Shown here: positions 36,701 to 45,791 of the stretch, one piece after another
How the letters are laid out: every line of letters begins with the position of its first letter
Position numbering within the stretch: the stretch's first letter is position 1
Assembly: GCA_004292855.1 (NCBI GenBank)
Contig: RDXN01000075.1
Span: 1 to 54,285, forward strand
DNA from: Cytophagales bacterium
GTDB taxonomy: Bacteria; Bacteroidota; Bacteroidia; Cytophagales; Spirosomataceae
DNA: 54,285 nt
Direction of reading: 5' to 3'
Position numbers and translations under genes: made by a program
Notes under the pieces: model-generated
Database searches by the model: none
Told to the model about the DNA's origin: nothing
The model's input: the letters and a program-made list of their open reading frames with translations, nothing else

Positions 36701-36921
36701 TGAGCATCGACGTGCTGAACGCGGGCAACCTGATTTCGTCTAACTGGGGCGTTCGGCAGATCGCGTCGTACACGGGTCTGGCGCAGCCATTGGGTGTTCG
36801 CACCGATGCGTCGGGGGTACCGATCTACAGTTTTGATACAAGCGTTCGGTCGACGTTCTTCAACGACACGCAGCTTACGTCGCGCTGGCGGATGCAGGTG
36901 GGTCTGCGCCTGACGTTCTAA
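33778..36921 (+). CDS. Oar-like TonB-dependent outer-membrane receptor
   Basis: ATG at 33778 gives a clean signal peptide (LLVLLLLSVLGVANAQ); the upstream TTG at 33760 is unlikely. About 1047 residues: a carboxypeptidase-regulatory-like domain (about 25-110, SLYGSVTDEKGAPLPGATVIA), a plug (about 125-235, RFNNFSLNGAIFTNPFG), and a large beta-barrel ending RWRMQVGLRLTF with a C-terminal Phe. Oar-type receptors import or secrete larger substrates across the outer membrane using TonB energy. No SusD partner is adjacent, consistent with the Oar subgroup rather than a polysaccharide locus. Confidence 0.92.
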   Translation: MHFKHLLVLLLLSVLGVANAQVTTSSLYGSVTDEKGAPLPGATVIATHVPTGTQYAVTTRSEGQYTLPNMRVGGPYTVEVTYVGFKAEKAENLFLTLGQKLPAPFVLKIASAQLNEVTVKASDALNDGRTGLATTIGSDQLRTLPTIKRSIFDYTRLNPAAGDNGTFGGRLNRFNNFSLNGAIFTNPFGLDAAQPGGQTDAQPVSLDAIEQIQVSLSPFDITQAGFVGASINAVTKSGTNTLSGTAFGFFRNQSLTGKRVKGTDIIVPESGQTQAGFSLGGPIIKNKLFFFINAEADVRSDLGTDGWVAARSGLSGANVSRVTSGDLETVGTALRALGYEPGAYENYTHRTRNVKAVVKLDWNINSVHKLSFMYNMLDAFRDKPAHPSAIGRRGPDLLTLQFANSGYRINNKLHGGILELNSNFNGRFANKLQVGYTAFRDARDPMSSPFPVVNINKDGVRYIVAGHEPFSINNRLTQDVFQVTNNFNIYAGKHTITLGAAFERFSFDNSFNLNAYDGTFGPGFSSVQDFVTASRTADYRKTVDAAKATFGKGQWALAETNVGQFGLYAQDEVAVSPRLNLSYGLRVDMPMYFDTEQKIEENLARACCYDPKIQYYNADGKPVLLDSKKLPGTAPLISPRVGFNYKIDASSTLRGGTGVFTGRFPFVWIGNQVANPNFFFYTTTDPSFKFPQVWKTSLGYDRTFKNGWRTSFDALYSYDLQNMMVRNYGLKTPSARLQQPASGTLTAPNTVDTRPVYALADRSQIFGGPTNAYVFTNVSGGYSLNLSAQVQRTWATNLFMSLAYNYLYAIDKSSTDSEISSDSFDRQPTTANANTPVSGFSQFGNQHRVVGTIGKKFVYGGGDWATTISAVAEYAKGGRFSYTYFGDLNNDGSGLNDLLFIPTNSQVDQMKFEGNDAQQNAQRAGFKSFIAQDEYLSSRQGQYAERYASLSPWYSNWDVRILQDYNLPNKKLLQLSIDVLNAGNLISSNWGVRQIASYTGLAQPLGVRTDASGVPIYSFDTSVRSTFFNDTQLTSRWRMQVGLRLTF

Positions 36922-36938
36922 ACCGTCCTTCTGGCTCG

Positions 36939-36972
36939 AAAAAGGCGTTCCTCACGGGGGACGCCTTTTTTT
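36939..36972 (+). terminator. Terminator after the TonB-dependent receptor
   Basis: AAAAAGGCGT (36939-36948) pairs with ACGCCTTTTT (36961-36970) and is followed by more T, 17 nt after the stop codon. A typical intrinsic terminator. Confidence 0.9.
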
Positions 36973-37014
36973 GTGGGCAAACTTTGCGCTACTTTAGGTC
37001 AAATTTCTGTCAAC

Positions 37015-37782
37015 ATGAAAAACATCCTTGTTTGGGTTTCGCTTCTGTTGGTTTCGGTAACGACTCAGGCCCAACGGTCGGGTGGACTCAAAATTCACGC
37101 CCACAACGATTACGAGAAACCCACGCCCCTCTACACCGCCCTTGAACACCGCGCCGACTACATCGAAGCCGACGTGTGGCTCGTGGATGGCAAGCTGCTC
37201 GTGGCCCACGAACGCACCAAAGTCGACCCGACCCGTACGCTCGACTCGCTGTATCTGAACCCAATTGCGCGGCTGTTTGCCCAACACAAAGGCCGCATTA
37301 GCCCCGACCGAAATTATGCCCCTGCGCTCGTAATCGACATAAAAGATAAGTTTGAGGACGTGTGGCCCGTGCTACAAACCGCTTTGGGCCGCAACATCGA
37401 CCTGTTTAATCCACTGGCCAACCCGCTGGGCGTTCAGGTCATTATCAGCGGCAACCGCCCCCGCGTGGAGAAAATGCTCGACTACCCCATGTTCGTGCAG
37501 TTCGACGGGCGGTCGACGGAAATTTACGATGATGAAACGAACAAGCGGGTGGCCCTCATCAGCGACAGTTTCTGGAACTACTCCCGCTGGAACGGCACCG
37601 GCGACCTCCCCGACGCCGACCGCGAGAAACTCAAGCGCATTATCCGACGCGCCCACGATCAGAAAAAAATGATCCGGTTCTGGGCCGCCCCCGACTCGCC
37701 CGACGGCTGGAAACAACTCCGCAAACTCGGTGTGGATGTGCTTAATACGGACAAAGTAGCGGAGTGCCGGGCTTTTTTGTAA
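37015..37782 (+). CDS. Exported PI-PLC/GDPD-superfamily phosphodiesterase
   Basis: ATG at 37015 gives a signal peptide (ILVWVSLLLVSVTTQAQ). The 255-residue TIM-barrel-like protein has KIHAHNDYEKPTPLYTAL (catalytic-type His at about 28 and 30), EADVWLVDGKLLVAHE (metal-binding Glu51, Asp53, His65 region), and FWAAPDSPDGWKQLRKLGVDVLNTD near the end. This is the AIM6-like branch of the glycerophosphodiester phosphodiesterase/PLC superfamily; the substrate is likely a phospholipid-derived phosphodiester in the periplasm, but not shown. The mogA gene follows after 11 bp. Confidence 0.82.
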   Translation: MKNILVWVSLLLVSVTTQAQRSGGLKIHAHNDYEKPTPLYTALEHRADYIEADVWLVDGKLLVAHERTKVDPTRTLDSLYLNPIARLFAQHKGRISPDRNYAPALVIDIKDKFEDVWPVLQTALGRNIDLFNPLANPLGVQVIISGNRPRVEKMLDYPMFVQFDGRSTEIYDDETNKRVALISDSFWNYSRWNGTGDLPDADREKLKRIIRRAHDQKKMIRFWAAPDSPDGWKQLRKLGVDVLNTDKVAECRAFL

Positions 37783-37793
37783 AACAAAAACCA

Positions 37794-38321
37794 ATGACCA
37801 TCAAAATAGGCATTATCAACGTATCGGATCGGGCAAGCGCGGGCGTATACGAGGACATTCCCGGCAAAGCCGTTGTCGATCTTTTAAATCGCTACCTGAC
37901 CTGCCCGTGGGAACCCGTGTACCGCGTGATCCCCGACGAGCAGGACCAACTCTCGGCGGCCTTTATCGACATGGCCGATACCCAACAATGCTGCCTGATT
38001 GTAACGACTGGCGGCACCGGCCCGGCCCTTCGCGACGTAACACCCGAAGCGACCGAGGCCGTTTGCCAAAAAATGCTGCCCGGCTTTGGTGAACTGATGC
38101 GGCAGGAAAGTTTGAAATACGTACCTACGGCCATTTTATCGCGCCAAACGGCGGGCATCCGGGGCAGTACCTTGTTGTTAAATTTGCCCGGTCGGCCACG
38201 AGCCATTGAGCAGTGTTTGTCGGTGGTGTTTCCGGCTATTCCCTATTGCATCGACCTGATCGGCGGACCATTTCTAACAACCGACGAAGCCGTGATGCCG
38301 GTTTTCAGGCCGAAGGGGTAA
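37794..38321 (+). CDS. mogA: Molybdopterin adenylyltransferase
   Basis: 175 residues with the MogA/MoaB fold: IGIINVSDRASAGVYEDIPGKAV at the start, TTGGTGPALRDVTPEATEAV (the GGTG-x3-RD nucleotide site) and GIRGSTLLLNLPGRPRAIEQCL. It adenylates molybdopterin before Mo insertion. The MogA reading is favoured over MoaB by the N-terminus and length, but the two are hard to separate. ATG at 37794 follows the phosphodiesterase closely; a shared transcript is likely. Confidence 0.88.
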   Translation: MTIKIGIINVSDRASAGVYEDIPGKAVVDLLNRYLTCPWEPVYRVIPDEQDQLSAAFIDMADTQQCCLIVTTGGTGPALRDVTPEATEAVCQKMLPGFGELMRQESLKYVPTAILSRQTAGIRGSTLLLNLPGRPRAIEQCLSVVFPAIPYCIDLIGGPFLTTDEAVMPVFRPKG

Positions 38322-38364
38322 CTGCTAGTAAAAATTACTGACTCATGAGGCCTTCGATTACCCC

Positions 38365-38469
38365 TGTCCGCAACCGAACGAACCCGTCCGATTGCGGACA
38401 GTTTTCGTTATTCAACTATCGGCAATCCGCTCAATATGAGCGACTTATTTTTCCGGTATGGGATTTGAA
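38365..38469 (+). promoter_or_regulatory. Tandem dyads plus -24/-12-like element before the first permease operon
   Basis: Two 16-bp dyads of the type TGTCCG-n4-CGGACA lie at 38365-38380 (imperfect) and 38385-38400, 20 bp apart. After 54 bp comes CCGGTATGGGATTTGAA (38453-38469), which fits a sigma-54 box at GG and TTTG but has GA instead of GC at -12. The permease ATG is at 38505. Confidence 0.6.
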
Positions 38470-38504
38470 CGTTCATCCGCAAACGACTTCAGACTTGTTT
38501 GCAT

Positions 38505-40928
38505 ATGCTACGCTCCTACCTTAAAATCGCCTTCCGAACGCTGTGGAAACACAAAACTCATAGCCTTATCAATGTAGTGGGCCTATCGGTGGCGGTTGCT
38601 ACCTGCCTGTTGCTGTTTCTGACGGCTTCTTACCAGTTTTCCTTCGACCGGTTCCACCTGAAAGGCGACCGCATCTACCAGCTTTACTACACCTCGACCA
38701 ATCGCGATGGAGTCGAAGAGAAAAACGGGAGCATGCAGTACCCGCTTACGCCAGCGCTTCGGGCCGAGTTCCCCGAAATTAGGAGTATTACCCGCGTGAA
38801 AGGGGGTGGTGGTGGCATCCGCTACGGCGAACAGACGTTCGCCAAATCGGTAAAAACAGTCGATGCCGATTTTCTGACGATGTTCACGTTCCCAATGGTC
38901 AAGGGCGATGCTAAAACCGCCCTGAACGACCTGAACAATGTGGTCATCAGTCAGAACATGGCTGATGACGTGTTTGGGAAGGTCGACCCGATGGGCAAAA
39001 CCCTGCTCATTAATCAGGATGGCACCTGGCGCAACTTCGTGGTAACGGGCGTCCTTACGGATCATCCCGAAAACTCCAGCGAGCAATACGAAGCCCTAGT
39101 ACGCACCGAAATTGGCCCAAGCTACACCGAAGTGAAAGATCAGTGGGGAGCAAGCGATCACTCGGTTTATGTGGAGTTGGCCGAAAACACCGACCCTGAG
39201 GTTATCGAAAAACGATTCGAGGTTTTTGTACAGAAATACCAGGGCGGCAATCTTACCGACCGTAACAAACAGGGGTACGCCAAAAACAGTCGGGGCCAAC
39301 AGCTCAGTTTGTTGTTGTTACCCTTGTCGGAAGTTCATTTTACGACCGACCTGGTGAGCGGTAATGGCATCAGCAAAACCTATGTCTATACGCTACTACT
39401 CATTGGTCTATTTATTCTGGCTATTGCCTGCATTAACTTTATCAATCTAACCATTGCGCAGGCCGTGACGCGGGCGCGGGAGGTAGGCGTTCGCAAATCG
39501 CTGGGGGCTGGACAAGGGCAGTTGTTCGCGCAAATTTGGGGCGAAACGGGTTTGCTTTGTTTAGTCTCGTTGCTGTTAGGGCTGGGGTTAGCCTACGGCC
39601 TGTTACCGCAGTTCAACAAACTGTTTCGGGCCAACATTAGCCTACAAAACTTCCTGACGCCCCAAGCCTTGCTAGCCACTGGCCTCGGCTTTGTGGGCAT
39701 CACACTGGCAGCCGGTGGGTATCCATCGTGGTTCGTCACCCGGTTCAACGTAGTGCAGGTATTGAAAGGGAAAATCAAATTAGGTAAGCCGGGAGTACTC
39801 CGTAACTCGCTCATCGTCACACAGTTTACGATTGCCAGTTTGCTTATCGGCTGTACGTTGGTGATGGTGCAGCAATTGAAATACCTGCGCGAACGGCCCA
39901 TCGGCCTCAATCAGGAGCAGGTAATTAGCCTACCCGTCCGCATGGATACCGATGGCAACACTGTACTGCGGCAAATGCGCAACCAACTCGCCAACCAACC
40001 CAGCGTTCTGGCTGTGACCGGCTCGGGCGTAAACATAGGCAACGGGCTGGATGGCAGTTCGTCGCGGCACATGTACGGCTTCGACTACAACAAACGCCCG
40101 GTGCTGTGCGACTGGCTTCGGGTTGACTTCGATTACTTGAAAACGCTGGATATCAAGCTCTTGCAGGGCCGGGATTTCAGCCCGCAATTCGGCACCGACA
40201 CCTCGGCATCCGTGCTGGTGTCGCAGAGTTTTGCGAAGATGATGGGCGAGAAGAACCCCGTCGGCAAGTTTATTCAGCCCGACTCGGCAAAGGGCAAGTT
40301 TCAGGTGATTGGCGTGGTGAACGACTTCAACCTGTACTCGCTCCACGAAAAAGCCGAGCCGATTGTGTTGCATGTTCAACCCCAAAAAGCTCTCCGTTAC
40401 GTGTTGGTGCGGGTGCGGCCCGACAACCTGACCGGGTCGATGGAGATCGTGAAAACTGCCTGGCTGGCCGTCAACCCCAAAGCCGAGTTCAACGGCTCGT
40501 TCGTGAGCGAAAACACCGACCGCTGGTATCGGCGTGAGCAACGGCTGTCGTCGATTTTCACCACGGCGGCTGGCATTGCCATTTTGCTGTCGTGCATGGG
40601 CCTGTTTGCTATCGCGCTCATCAGCATTGAGCAACGCACCAAAGAAATTGGCGTGCGCAAGGTGCTCGGGGCGAGTGTGGGCAGTATTGTCGCCCTGATT
40701 TCGAGCGACTTCCTGAAACTGGTGCTGGTCGCTATTCTGCTCGCAACCCCACTGGCGTGGTGGTTTATGAGCCGCTGGCTCGCCGACTTCGCCTACCAAA
40801 TCGACATGCCCTGGTGGGTCTTCGGCCTGACAGGCCTGATGGCCGTGCTGATCGCCTTTGCCACCATTGCCTACCAAAGCATCCGGGCGGCCCTGATGAA
40901 TCCGGTGAAGAGTTTGCGCAGTGAATAA
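38505..40928 (+). CDS. FtsX/MacB-type ABC permease (first of operon)
   Basis: 807 residues from ATG 38505. First helix at about 22-42, periplasmic MacB-type core domain at about 50-270, FtsX helices at about 293-313, 348-368 and 385-408, then a second half: helix at about 436-458, second periplasmic domain at about 465-665 and FtsX helices to the end. Each half has the coupling motif, REVGVRKSLGA (about 325) and KEIGVRKVLGA (about 715), that contacts an ATPase. Such permeases move lipoproteins or peptides or transmit force; no ATPase gene is near, so it must borrow one. Last residues NPVKSLRSE. Confidence 0.88.
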   Translation: MLRSYLKIAFRTLWKHKTHSLINVVGLSVAVATCLLLFLTASYQFSFDRFHLKGDRIYQLYYTSTNRDGVEEKNGSMQYPLTPALRAEFPEIRSITRVKGGGGGIRYGEQTFAKSVKTVDADFLTMFTFPMVKGDAKTALNDLNNVVISQNMADDVFGKVDPMGKTLLINQDGTWRNFVVTGVLTDHPENSSEQYEALVRTEIGPSYTEVKDQWGASDHSVYVELAENTDPEVIEKRFEVFVQKYQGGNLTDRNKQGYAKNSRGQQLSLLLLPLSEVHFTTDLVSGNGISKTYVYTLLLIGLFILAIACINFINLTIAQAVTRAREVGVRKSLGAGQGQLFAQIWGETGLLCLVSLLLGLGLAYGLLPQFNKLFRANISLQNFLTPQALLATGLGFVGITLAAGGYPSWFVTRFNVVQVLKGKIKLGKPGVLRNSLIVTQFTIASLLIGCTLVMVQQLKYLRERPIGLNQEQVISLPVRMDTDGNTVLRQMRNQLANQPSVLAVTGSGVNIGNGLDGSSSRHMYGFDYNKRPVLCDWLRVDFDYLKTLDIKLLQGRDFSPQFGTDTSASVLVSQSFAKMMGEKNPVGKFIQPDSAKGKFQVIGVVNDFNLYSLHEKAEPIVLHVQPQKALRYVLVRVRPDNLTGSMEIVKTAWLAVNPKAEFNGSFVSENTDRWYRREQRLSSIFTTAAGIAILLSCMGLFAIALISIEQRTKEIGVRKVLGASVGSIVALISSDFLKLVLVAILLATPLAWWFMSRWLADFAYQIDMPWWVFGLTGLMAVLIAFATIAYQSIRAALMNPVKSLRSE

Positions 40929-40940
40929 ACAACAAACATC

Positions 40941-43358
40941 ATGTTCAGAAACTATCTCAAAATCGCCTGGCGGAATATCGTCACCAACAAGGCTTATTCG
41001 GCCATCAACATTGGCGGGCTGGCCGTGGGTATGGCGGCAACGCTGCTCATTTTTCAATACGTGGCTTTTGAACGGAGCTACGACCGTTTTCATGAGCATG
41101 CCGACCGGATTTTCCGGGTAACAGCCCAGCGTTTCGACAAAGGTGTTCTGTCGACAGAATGGGCAGGGGGTCCGTTTGCCGCTGGCAATCATCTGAAAGC
41201 TGCGTTTCAGGAAGTAGAGGAGTACACCCGGTTCTATGTTCGGAATAACCTGTTGCTGGAAGCCAACGACCGAAAATATAAAGTAGAGCAGGGAGCCTTT
41301 GCCATGCCCTCGTTTTTCACGGTATTTTCGTTTCCGTTGCTGTCTGGCGACCAGAAAACGGCCCTGACCGAACCCAACACGGGCGTCATTTCGACGGCTC
41401 TAGCGAAACGTTTATTTGGCGCGACAAATCCGCTGGGCAAGGTAATCACGATAGAACGCGAATTTCCGATCAGGATAACGGGCGTTTATGCCGATTTCCC
41501 CAAAAACTCGCACCTCAAAGCCGATTACCTGCTGTCGTTCAGCACGTTTCAACGATTGGTGAACCCCCGAAACGAAGCGGATAAAGTGTTCGATAATGCC
41601 TGGAACTGGGACGGTTGTCTCACGTATTTGCTGCTGAATAAGTCGGCGAACCCCGCAAAGTTAGAAGCTAAATTCCCGAATCTGCTGCTGGCAAAAGAGC
41701 AAACAGACGCCAAAACGGGCGATGGACTCCACCTATTCCTGCAACCCCTGGCCGACATTCATTTGCATTCCCATTTGATGTTTGAAGCCAGCCCCAACGG
41801 CGATGGGAATTCGGTGTATGTGTTGCTGTGCGTTGCCTTTTTCATCATTGCCATTGCCTGGATCAACTACATCAATCTGGCAACCGCACGGGCCGTTGGG
41901 CGGGCAAAGGAAGTGGGCGTGCGGAAGGCCGTTGGGTCGCACCGCAGTCAGTTGATTAAGCAGTTCATGATCGAATCGGCTCTGCTCAATTTTCTGGCGG
42001 TCGTTACTGCTTTTTTCGGGATCATGGCGGCTCTTCCCCTGTTCAATCAGTTCACCGATCAACAGTTGACCTATTCGTTTGTGTGGTCGGGGCAGTTTTG
42101 GCTCGCTTTGGGTGTGATGTATGCTATTGGAACCGTGCTGTCGGGGGCATACCCGGCCTTTGTTTTGTCTCGGTTCAACCCAATCTCGGTGCTAAAAAAC
42201 GGCATTTCGTCGTTTAAAGAAGGTGTTTTCCTGCGCAAGTCGCTGGTTGTTATCCAGTTTTCGGCTTCGGTTTTTCTGCTGGTAGGCACCATCACGGTAT
42301 TTCGCCAATTGCAGTTTATGCGGAGCCAAAATCTCGGCATCGACATTGGCCAAACCCTGGTGTTAGACAAACCCATCAACGACTCGACCCGGGTTAACCA
42401 AACGAAGGCATTTAAAACGTACTTGCTTGGGCAATCGTCTATCCGAAGTGTAGCCGTGTCGGGCAACATACCCGGCGAAAAAGTGGAGTTTAATGCCGGT
42501 GGCATTCGCCTGGCCGGAACCCCGGAAGCAACCGGCAAGCAGTACCGCGTCATTGGGGTTGACCACGATTTTGTGAATGCCTTTGGGATGAAGGTGATTG
42601 CCGGGCGCAACTTCGATGCGAAGCTGGGCGAGAAAGATGCTGTGGTGTTCAACCGGACGGGAATCAGGCAGTTAGGCTTTGCCAGCCCGGAGAAAGCGTT
42701 GGGTCAGAAAATTGATTTTTGGGGCGACATGCTCACGATTGTTGGTGTGGTAGACGATTTCCATCAGCAGTCGCTTCGCGAAGCCTTTGAACCCCTTATC
42801 CTGCGTTTAGACCCCGGTGTGAATGGGCAATTTTCCATTAAGCTGGCCGACGGTAATCCCACGCAGGCCATTGCTACGGTGAAGCAGGCCTGGTCGCAAT
42901 TCTTCCCAACCGACCCCTTTGTGTATTCATTTTTGAACGAGCGTTACGACAAACAATATCGCGCCGATGAGCGATTCGGGCAGGTGTTCGGCTTTTTTAC
43001 GCTGTTGGCCGTGCTGGTTGCCTGTTTGGGGTTGCTGGGCCTCGCCACGTTCACCGCCCAACAACGAACCAAAGAAATCGGCGTACGTAAAGTGCTGGGA
43101 GCCAGTGTTGGAAGCATTGTAACGCTGCTCTCCAAAGATTTTTTGAAGCTGGTTCTGATTGCCATTGTCATTGCATCGCCCCTGGCCTGGTACGCCATGC
43201 ACCAATGGCTACAGGACTTCGCCTACAAGATCGATATTGAGTGGTGGGTCTTTGCACTGGCGGGGTTGCTGGCCGTAGGCATTGCCCTGCTGACAGTGAG
43301 CTTCCAAAGCATCAAAGCGGCCCTGATGAATCCGGTGAAATCCCTTCGATCTGAATAA
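40941..43358 (+). CDS. FtsX/MacB-type ABC permease (second of operon)
   Basis: 805 residues, starting 12 bp after the first permease. It differs from its neighbour mainly in the periplasmic domains (for example RFDKGVLSTEWAGGPFAAGNHLKAAFQEVEEYTRFYV), suggesting a different ligand. Both coupling motifs are intact: KEVGVRKAVGSHRSQLIKQ (about 325) and KEIGVRKVLGASVGSIVTLLSKDFLKLV. Ends in NPVKSLRSE. Confidence 0.87.
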   Translation: MFRNYLKIAWRNIVTNKAYSAINIGGLAVGMAATLLIFQYVAFERSYDRFHEHADRIFRVTAQRFDKGVLSTEWAGGPFAAGNHLKAAFQEVEEYTRFYVRNNLLLEANDRKYKVEQGAFAMPSFFTVFSFPLLSGDQKTALTEPNTGVISTALAKRLFGATNPLGKVITIEREFPIRITGVYADFPKNSHLKADYLLSFSTFQRLVNPRNEADKVFDNAWNWDGCLTYLLLNKSANPAKLEAKFPNLLLAKEQTDAKTGDGLHLFLQPLADIHLHSHLMFEASPNGDGNSVYVLLCVAFFIIAIAWINYINLATARAVGRAKEVGVRKAVGSHRSQLIKQFMIESALLNFLAVVTAFFGIMAALPLFNQFTDQQLTYSFVWSGQFWLALGVMYAIGTVLSGAYPAFVLSRFNPISVLKNGISSFKEGVFLRKSLVVIQFSASVFLLVGTITVFRQLQFMRSQNLGIDIGQTLVLDKPINDSTRVNQTKAFKTYLLGQSSIRSVAVSGNIPGEKVEFNAGGIRLAGTPEATGKQYRVIGVDHDFVNAFGMKVIAGRNFDAKLGEKDAVVFNRTGIRQLGFASPEKALGQKIDFWGDMLTIVGVVDDFHQQSLREAFEPLILRLDPGVNGQFSIKLADGNPTQAIATVKQAWSQFFPTDPFVYSFLNERYDKQYRADERFGQVFGFFTLLAVLVACLGLLGLATFTAQQRTKEIGVRKVLGASVGSIVTLLSKDFLKLVLIAIVIASPLAWYAMHQWLQDFAYKIDIEWWVFALAGLLAVGIALLTVSFQSIKAALMNPVKSLRSE

Positions 43359-43361
43359 GCC

Positions 43362-45779
43362 ATGCTCCGAAACTACCTAAAAATCGCGTTTCGCAGCCTA
43401 CTCAAGCACCGGCTGTATGCGGGCATCAACATTGTCGGGCTGGCGTTGGGCATGGCTTGTGCGCTGCTCATTGGCTTGTGGGTGGGCGACGAACTCCGCT
43501 ACAATCGGTTCCTGCCCCACGTCGACGATACGTTTCTGGCGCGGGTAAATTTTAACTTCCAAGGGGGCGAAACCACCACAATGGCCTACTCGCCCGGCCC
43601 CTTGCCCGATGCCATCATGCGCGACATCCCGGGCGTGGCAGCCGCCACCAAAACCAGTTCGGGGCGGGAGTTGCTGTTTAAAGCGGTAGGCAGCACAAGC
43701 GGCACCAACGAGCAGGGGCATTTTGTATCGGATCGGTTTTTTGAGGTGTTCGATCTGCCTATCCTCGCCGGGGACCCCAAAACCGCCCTCGCGCAACCCG
43801 ACAACCTGGTGATCTCCCGCCGATTGGCCGAAAAGCTTTTCGGCGGAAAACGGGCAATAGGAAAGGCCGTCCAGGTCGATAACGGTAGGATCTATACGGT
43901 AGGCGCGGTACTGGAAAATATACCCCATACCTCCACGCTTCACTTCGACTGGCTGGCCCGGTTCGAGAACGAAAACGAGCCGTGGATGCAGGAGTGGGGT
44001 ATGAATTCGTTTTTGACCTACGTCCGGCTTAAACCAGCCACGCTCGACCAATCGGCGCGGGTGGCGCAGGCCGAAGGGCATCTAAAAAACATCTACCGCC
44101 GATACGTCAAGTTCAACAACAACGAGCAGGTGATTTTGCAACCCCTGGCCGATCTGCATCTGTATGGCGAGTACAAAGATGGCCGGGTGGCGGGTGGCCG
44201 CATCGAGTACGTCCGGCTGTTTGGTATTGTAGCCCTGTTTATTCTGCTCATTGCCTGCATCAACTTCATGAACCTGAGCACGGCCCGCTCGGCCATTCGC
44301 GCCAAAGAGGTGGGCGTAAGGAAGGTAGTGGGTGCGGGCCGGGCCTCGCTCATGGGGCAGTTTCTGGCCGAGTCGACACTCACGAGTCTGATGGCCGTTG
44401 GCTTGGCCCTGCTCCTGACGAAGGCTGTTTTACCCCTGTTCAACACCCAGTTTGATCAGGCGTTGACGCTCAGCCTGGAGAATCCCCTGTTGTGGGGCCT
44501 GGTGGGTGGTCTGGTGCTGGTTACAGGCGTGTTGTCGGGGAGTTATCCGGCCCTGTTTCTGTCGGGTTTGCAGCCGGTCAGCGTTCTGAAAGGGGCCAAT
44601 GCTGCGTTGGGGCTGCGGTTGGGCGCGGGCCGACGGGCTGCGTCGGGGGCTACGTTCCGGCGGGTGTTGGTGGTGTTTCAGTTTGCCCTGTCGGTGTTTC
44701 TGATGGTGGGCATGGTGGTGGTGGGGCGGCAAATGCACTTCCTGCGCACCAAAAACCTCGGTCTCGACCGTGAGAACGTGTTGTACATTCCACTCGAAGG
44801 CAATCTTTCCGAACGCATCGACGCGTTTCGGCAGGAGGTACTCCGGTTGCCTGCCGTAGCCTCGGCCACTCCCACCAATCACCTGCCCATGAATGTCCAG
44901 AGCAACACCACCGACCTGCGTTGGCCCGGTCAGGTCGAGGGGCAACTGGCGAGCGTGTACACGATGAATGTGGGTCGCGATTTTGTAAAAACGATGAACA
45001 TCAAGCTCCTCGACGGGCGCGACTTTGGTCCCAACACTCGCGCCGACTCCGCCAACTACCTCATCAACGAAGCTGCGGCAAAGCTAATCGGCGAATCCGC
45101 GCCGGGTGTGAATTCGCCCGTGGGGCGGGAGATCACGTTCACGAATGGCAAAGGGCGGGTTATTGGTCTGATGAAAGACTTCCATCTGGCCTCCATGCAC
45201 GAGACCATCGGGCCGTTGGTGCTGGTGCTGAACCCCACCAACACGCAGTACCTGCTGGTGAAAACCCGCGCCGGACAAACCGAGTCGGCCCTGGCTGGTC
45301 TGGCCAAACTAACCCGGCAGTTCAACCCGACGTATCCGTTCAGTTACCATTTTCTCGACGAAGCCTACGAACGGCTTTACCGCGCCGAAGGGCAAGTGGG
45401 CACGCTCGTGAACTTGTTTGGTGGGCTGGCCATCCTGATCTCGTGCCTGGGTCTGTTTGCCCTGGCTGCGTTTATGGCCGAGCAACGCACCAAAGAAATT
45501 GGCGTCCGCAAGGTGCTGGGTGCGAGCGTCATGGGTATTGTGAGTTTGCTCTCCAAAGACTTCCTGAAACTGGTGTTGATTGCCCTCGCGGTGGCCACTC
45601 CGCCCGCGTGGTGGGCCGCCGACCGCTGGCTTGGGGGCTTCGCCTACCACACCGAACTTACCGGCTGGCTCTTCGTCCTGACGGGTCTGCTGGCCGTGAG
45701 CATTGCCCTGCTCACGGTCGCCTACCAAAGCATCCGGGCCGCGCTGATGAATCCGGTTCAATCACTGCGGTCGGAGTGA
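43362..45779 (+). CDS. FtsX/MacB-type ABC permease (third of operon)
   Basis: 805 residues, beginning three bases after the preceding stop, so translation is probably coupled. Compared with the other four it has a longer basic cytosolic stretch between the halves (NAALGLRLGAGRRAASGATFRR, about 408-430) and lacks the usual aromatic in the last helix region (WWAADRWLGGFAYHTEL). Coupling motifs KEVGVRKVVGAGRASLMGQ and KEIGVRKVLGASVMGIVSLLSKDFLKLV are intact. Ends NPVQSLRSE. Confidence 0.87.
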   Translation: MLRNYLKIAFRSLLKHRLYAGINIVGLALGMACALLIGLWVGDELRYNRFLPHVDDTFLARVNFNFQGGETTTMAYSPGPLPDAIMRDIPGVAAATKTSSGRELLFKAVGSTSGTNEQGHFVSDRFFEVFDLPILAGDPKTALAQPDNLVISRRLAEKLFGGKRAIGKAVQVDNGRIYTVGAVLENIPHTSTLHFDWLARFENENEPWMQEWGMNSFLTYVRLKPATLDQSARVAQAEGHLKNIYRRYVKFNNNEQVILQPLADLHLYGEYKDGRVAGGRIEYVRLFGIVALFILLIACINFMNLSTARSAIRAKEVGVRKVVGAGRASLMGQFLAESTLTSLMAVGLALLLTKAVLPLFNTQFDQALTLSLENPLLWGLVGGLVLVTGVLSGSYPALFLSGLQPVSVLKGANAALGLRLGAGRRAASGATFRRVLVVFQFALSVFLMVGMVVVGRQMHFLRTKNLGLDRENVLYIPLEGNLSERIDAFRQEVLRLPAVASATPTNHLPMNVQSNTTDLRWPGQVEGQLASVYTMNVGRDFVKTMNIKLLDGRDFGPNTRADSANYLINEAAAKLIGESAPGVNSPVGREITFTNGKGRVIGLMKDFHLASMHETIGPLVLVLNPTNTQYLLVKTRAGQTESALAGLAKLTRQFNPTYPFSYHFLDEAYERLYRAEGQVGTLVNLFGGLAILISCLGLFALAAFMAEQRTKEIGVRKVLGASVMGIVSLLSKDFLKLVLIALAVATPPAWWAADRWLGGFAYHTELTGWLFVLTGLLAVSIALLTVAYQSIRAALMNPVQSLRSE

Positions 45780-45791
45780 GCAAGTGTTGTA

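Noticed and set aside
39930-41192. 420-residue open frame antisense to two permease genes
   Set aside because: It mirrors codon bias of the permeases on the other strand, is rich in His, Gln and Arg and has no domain; the permease reading is unambiguous.
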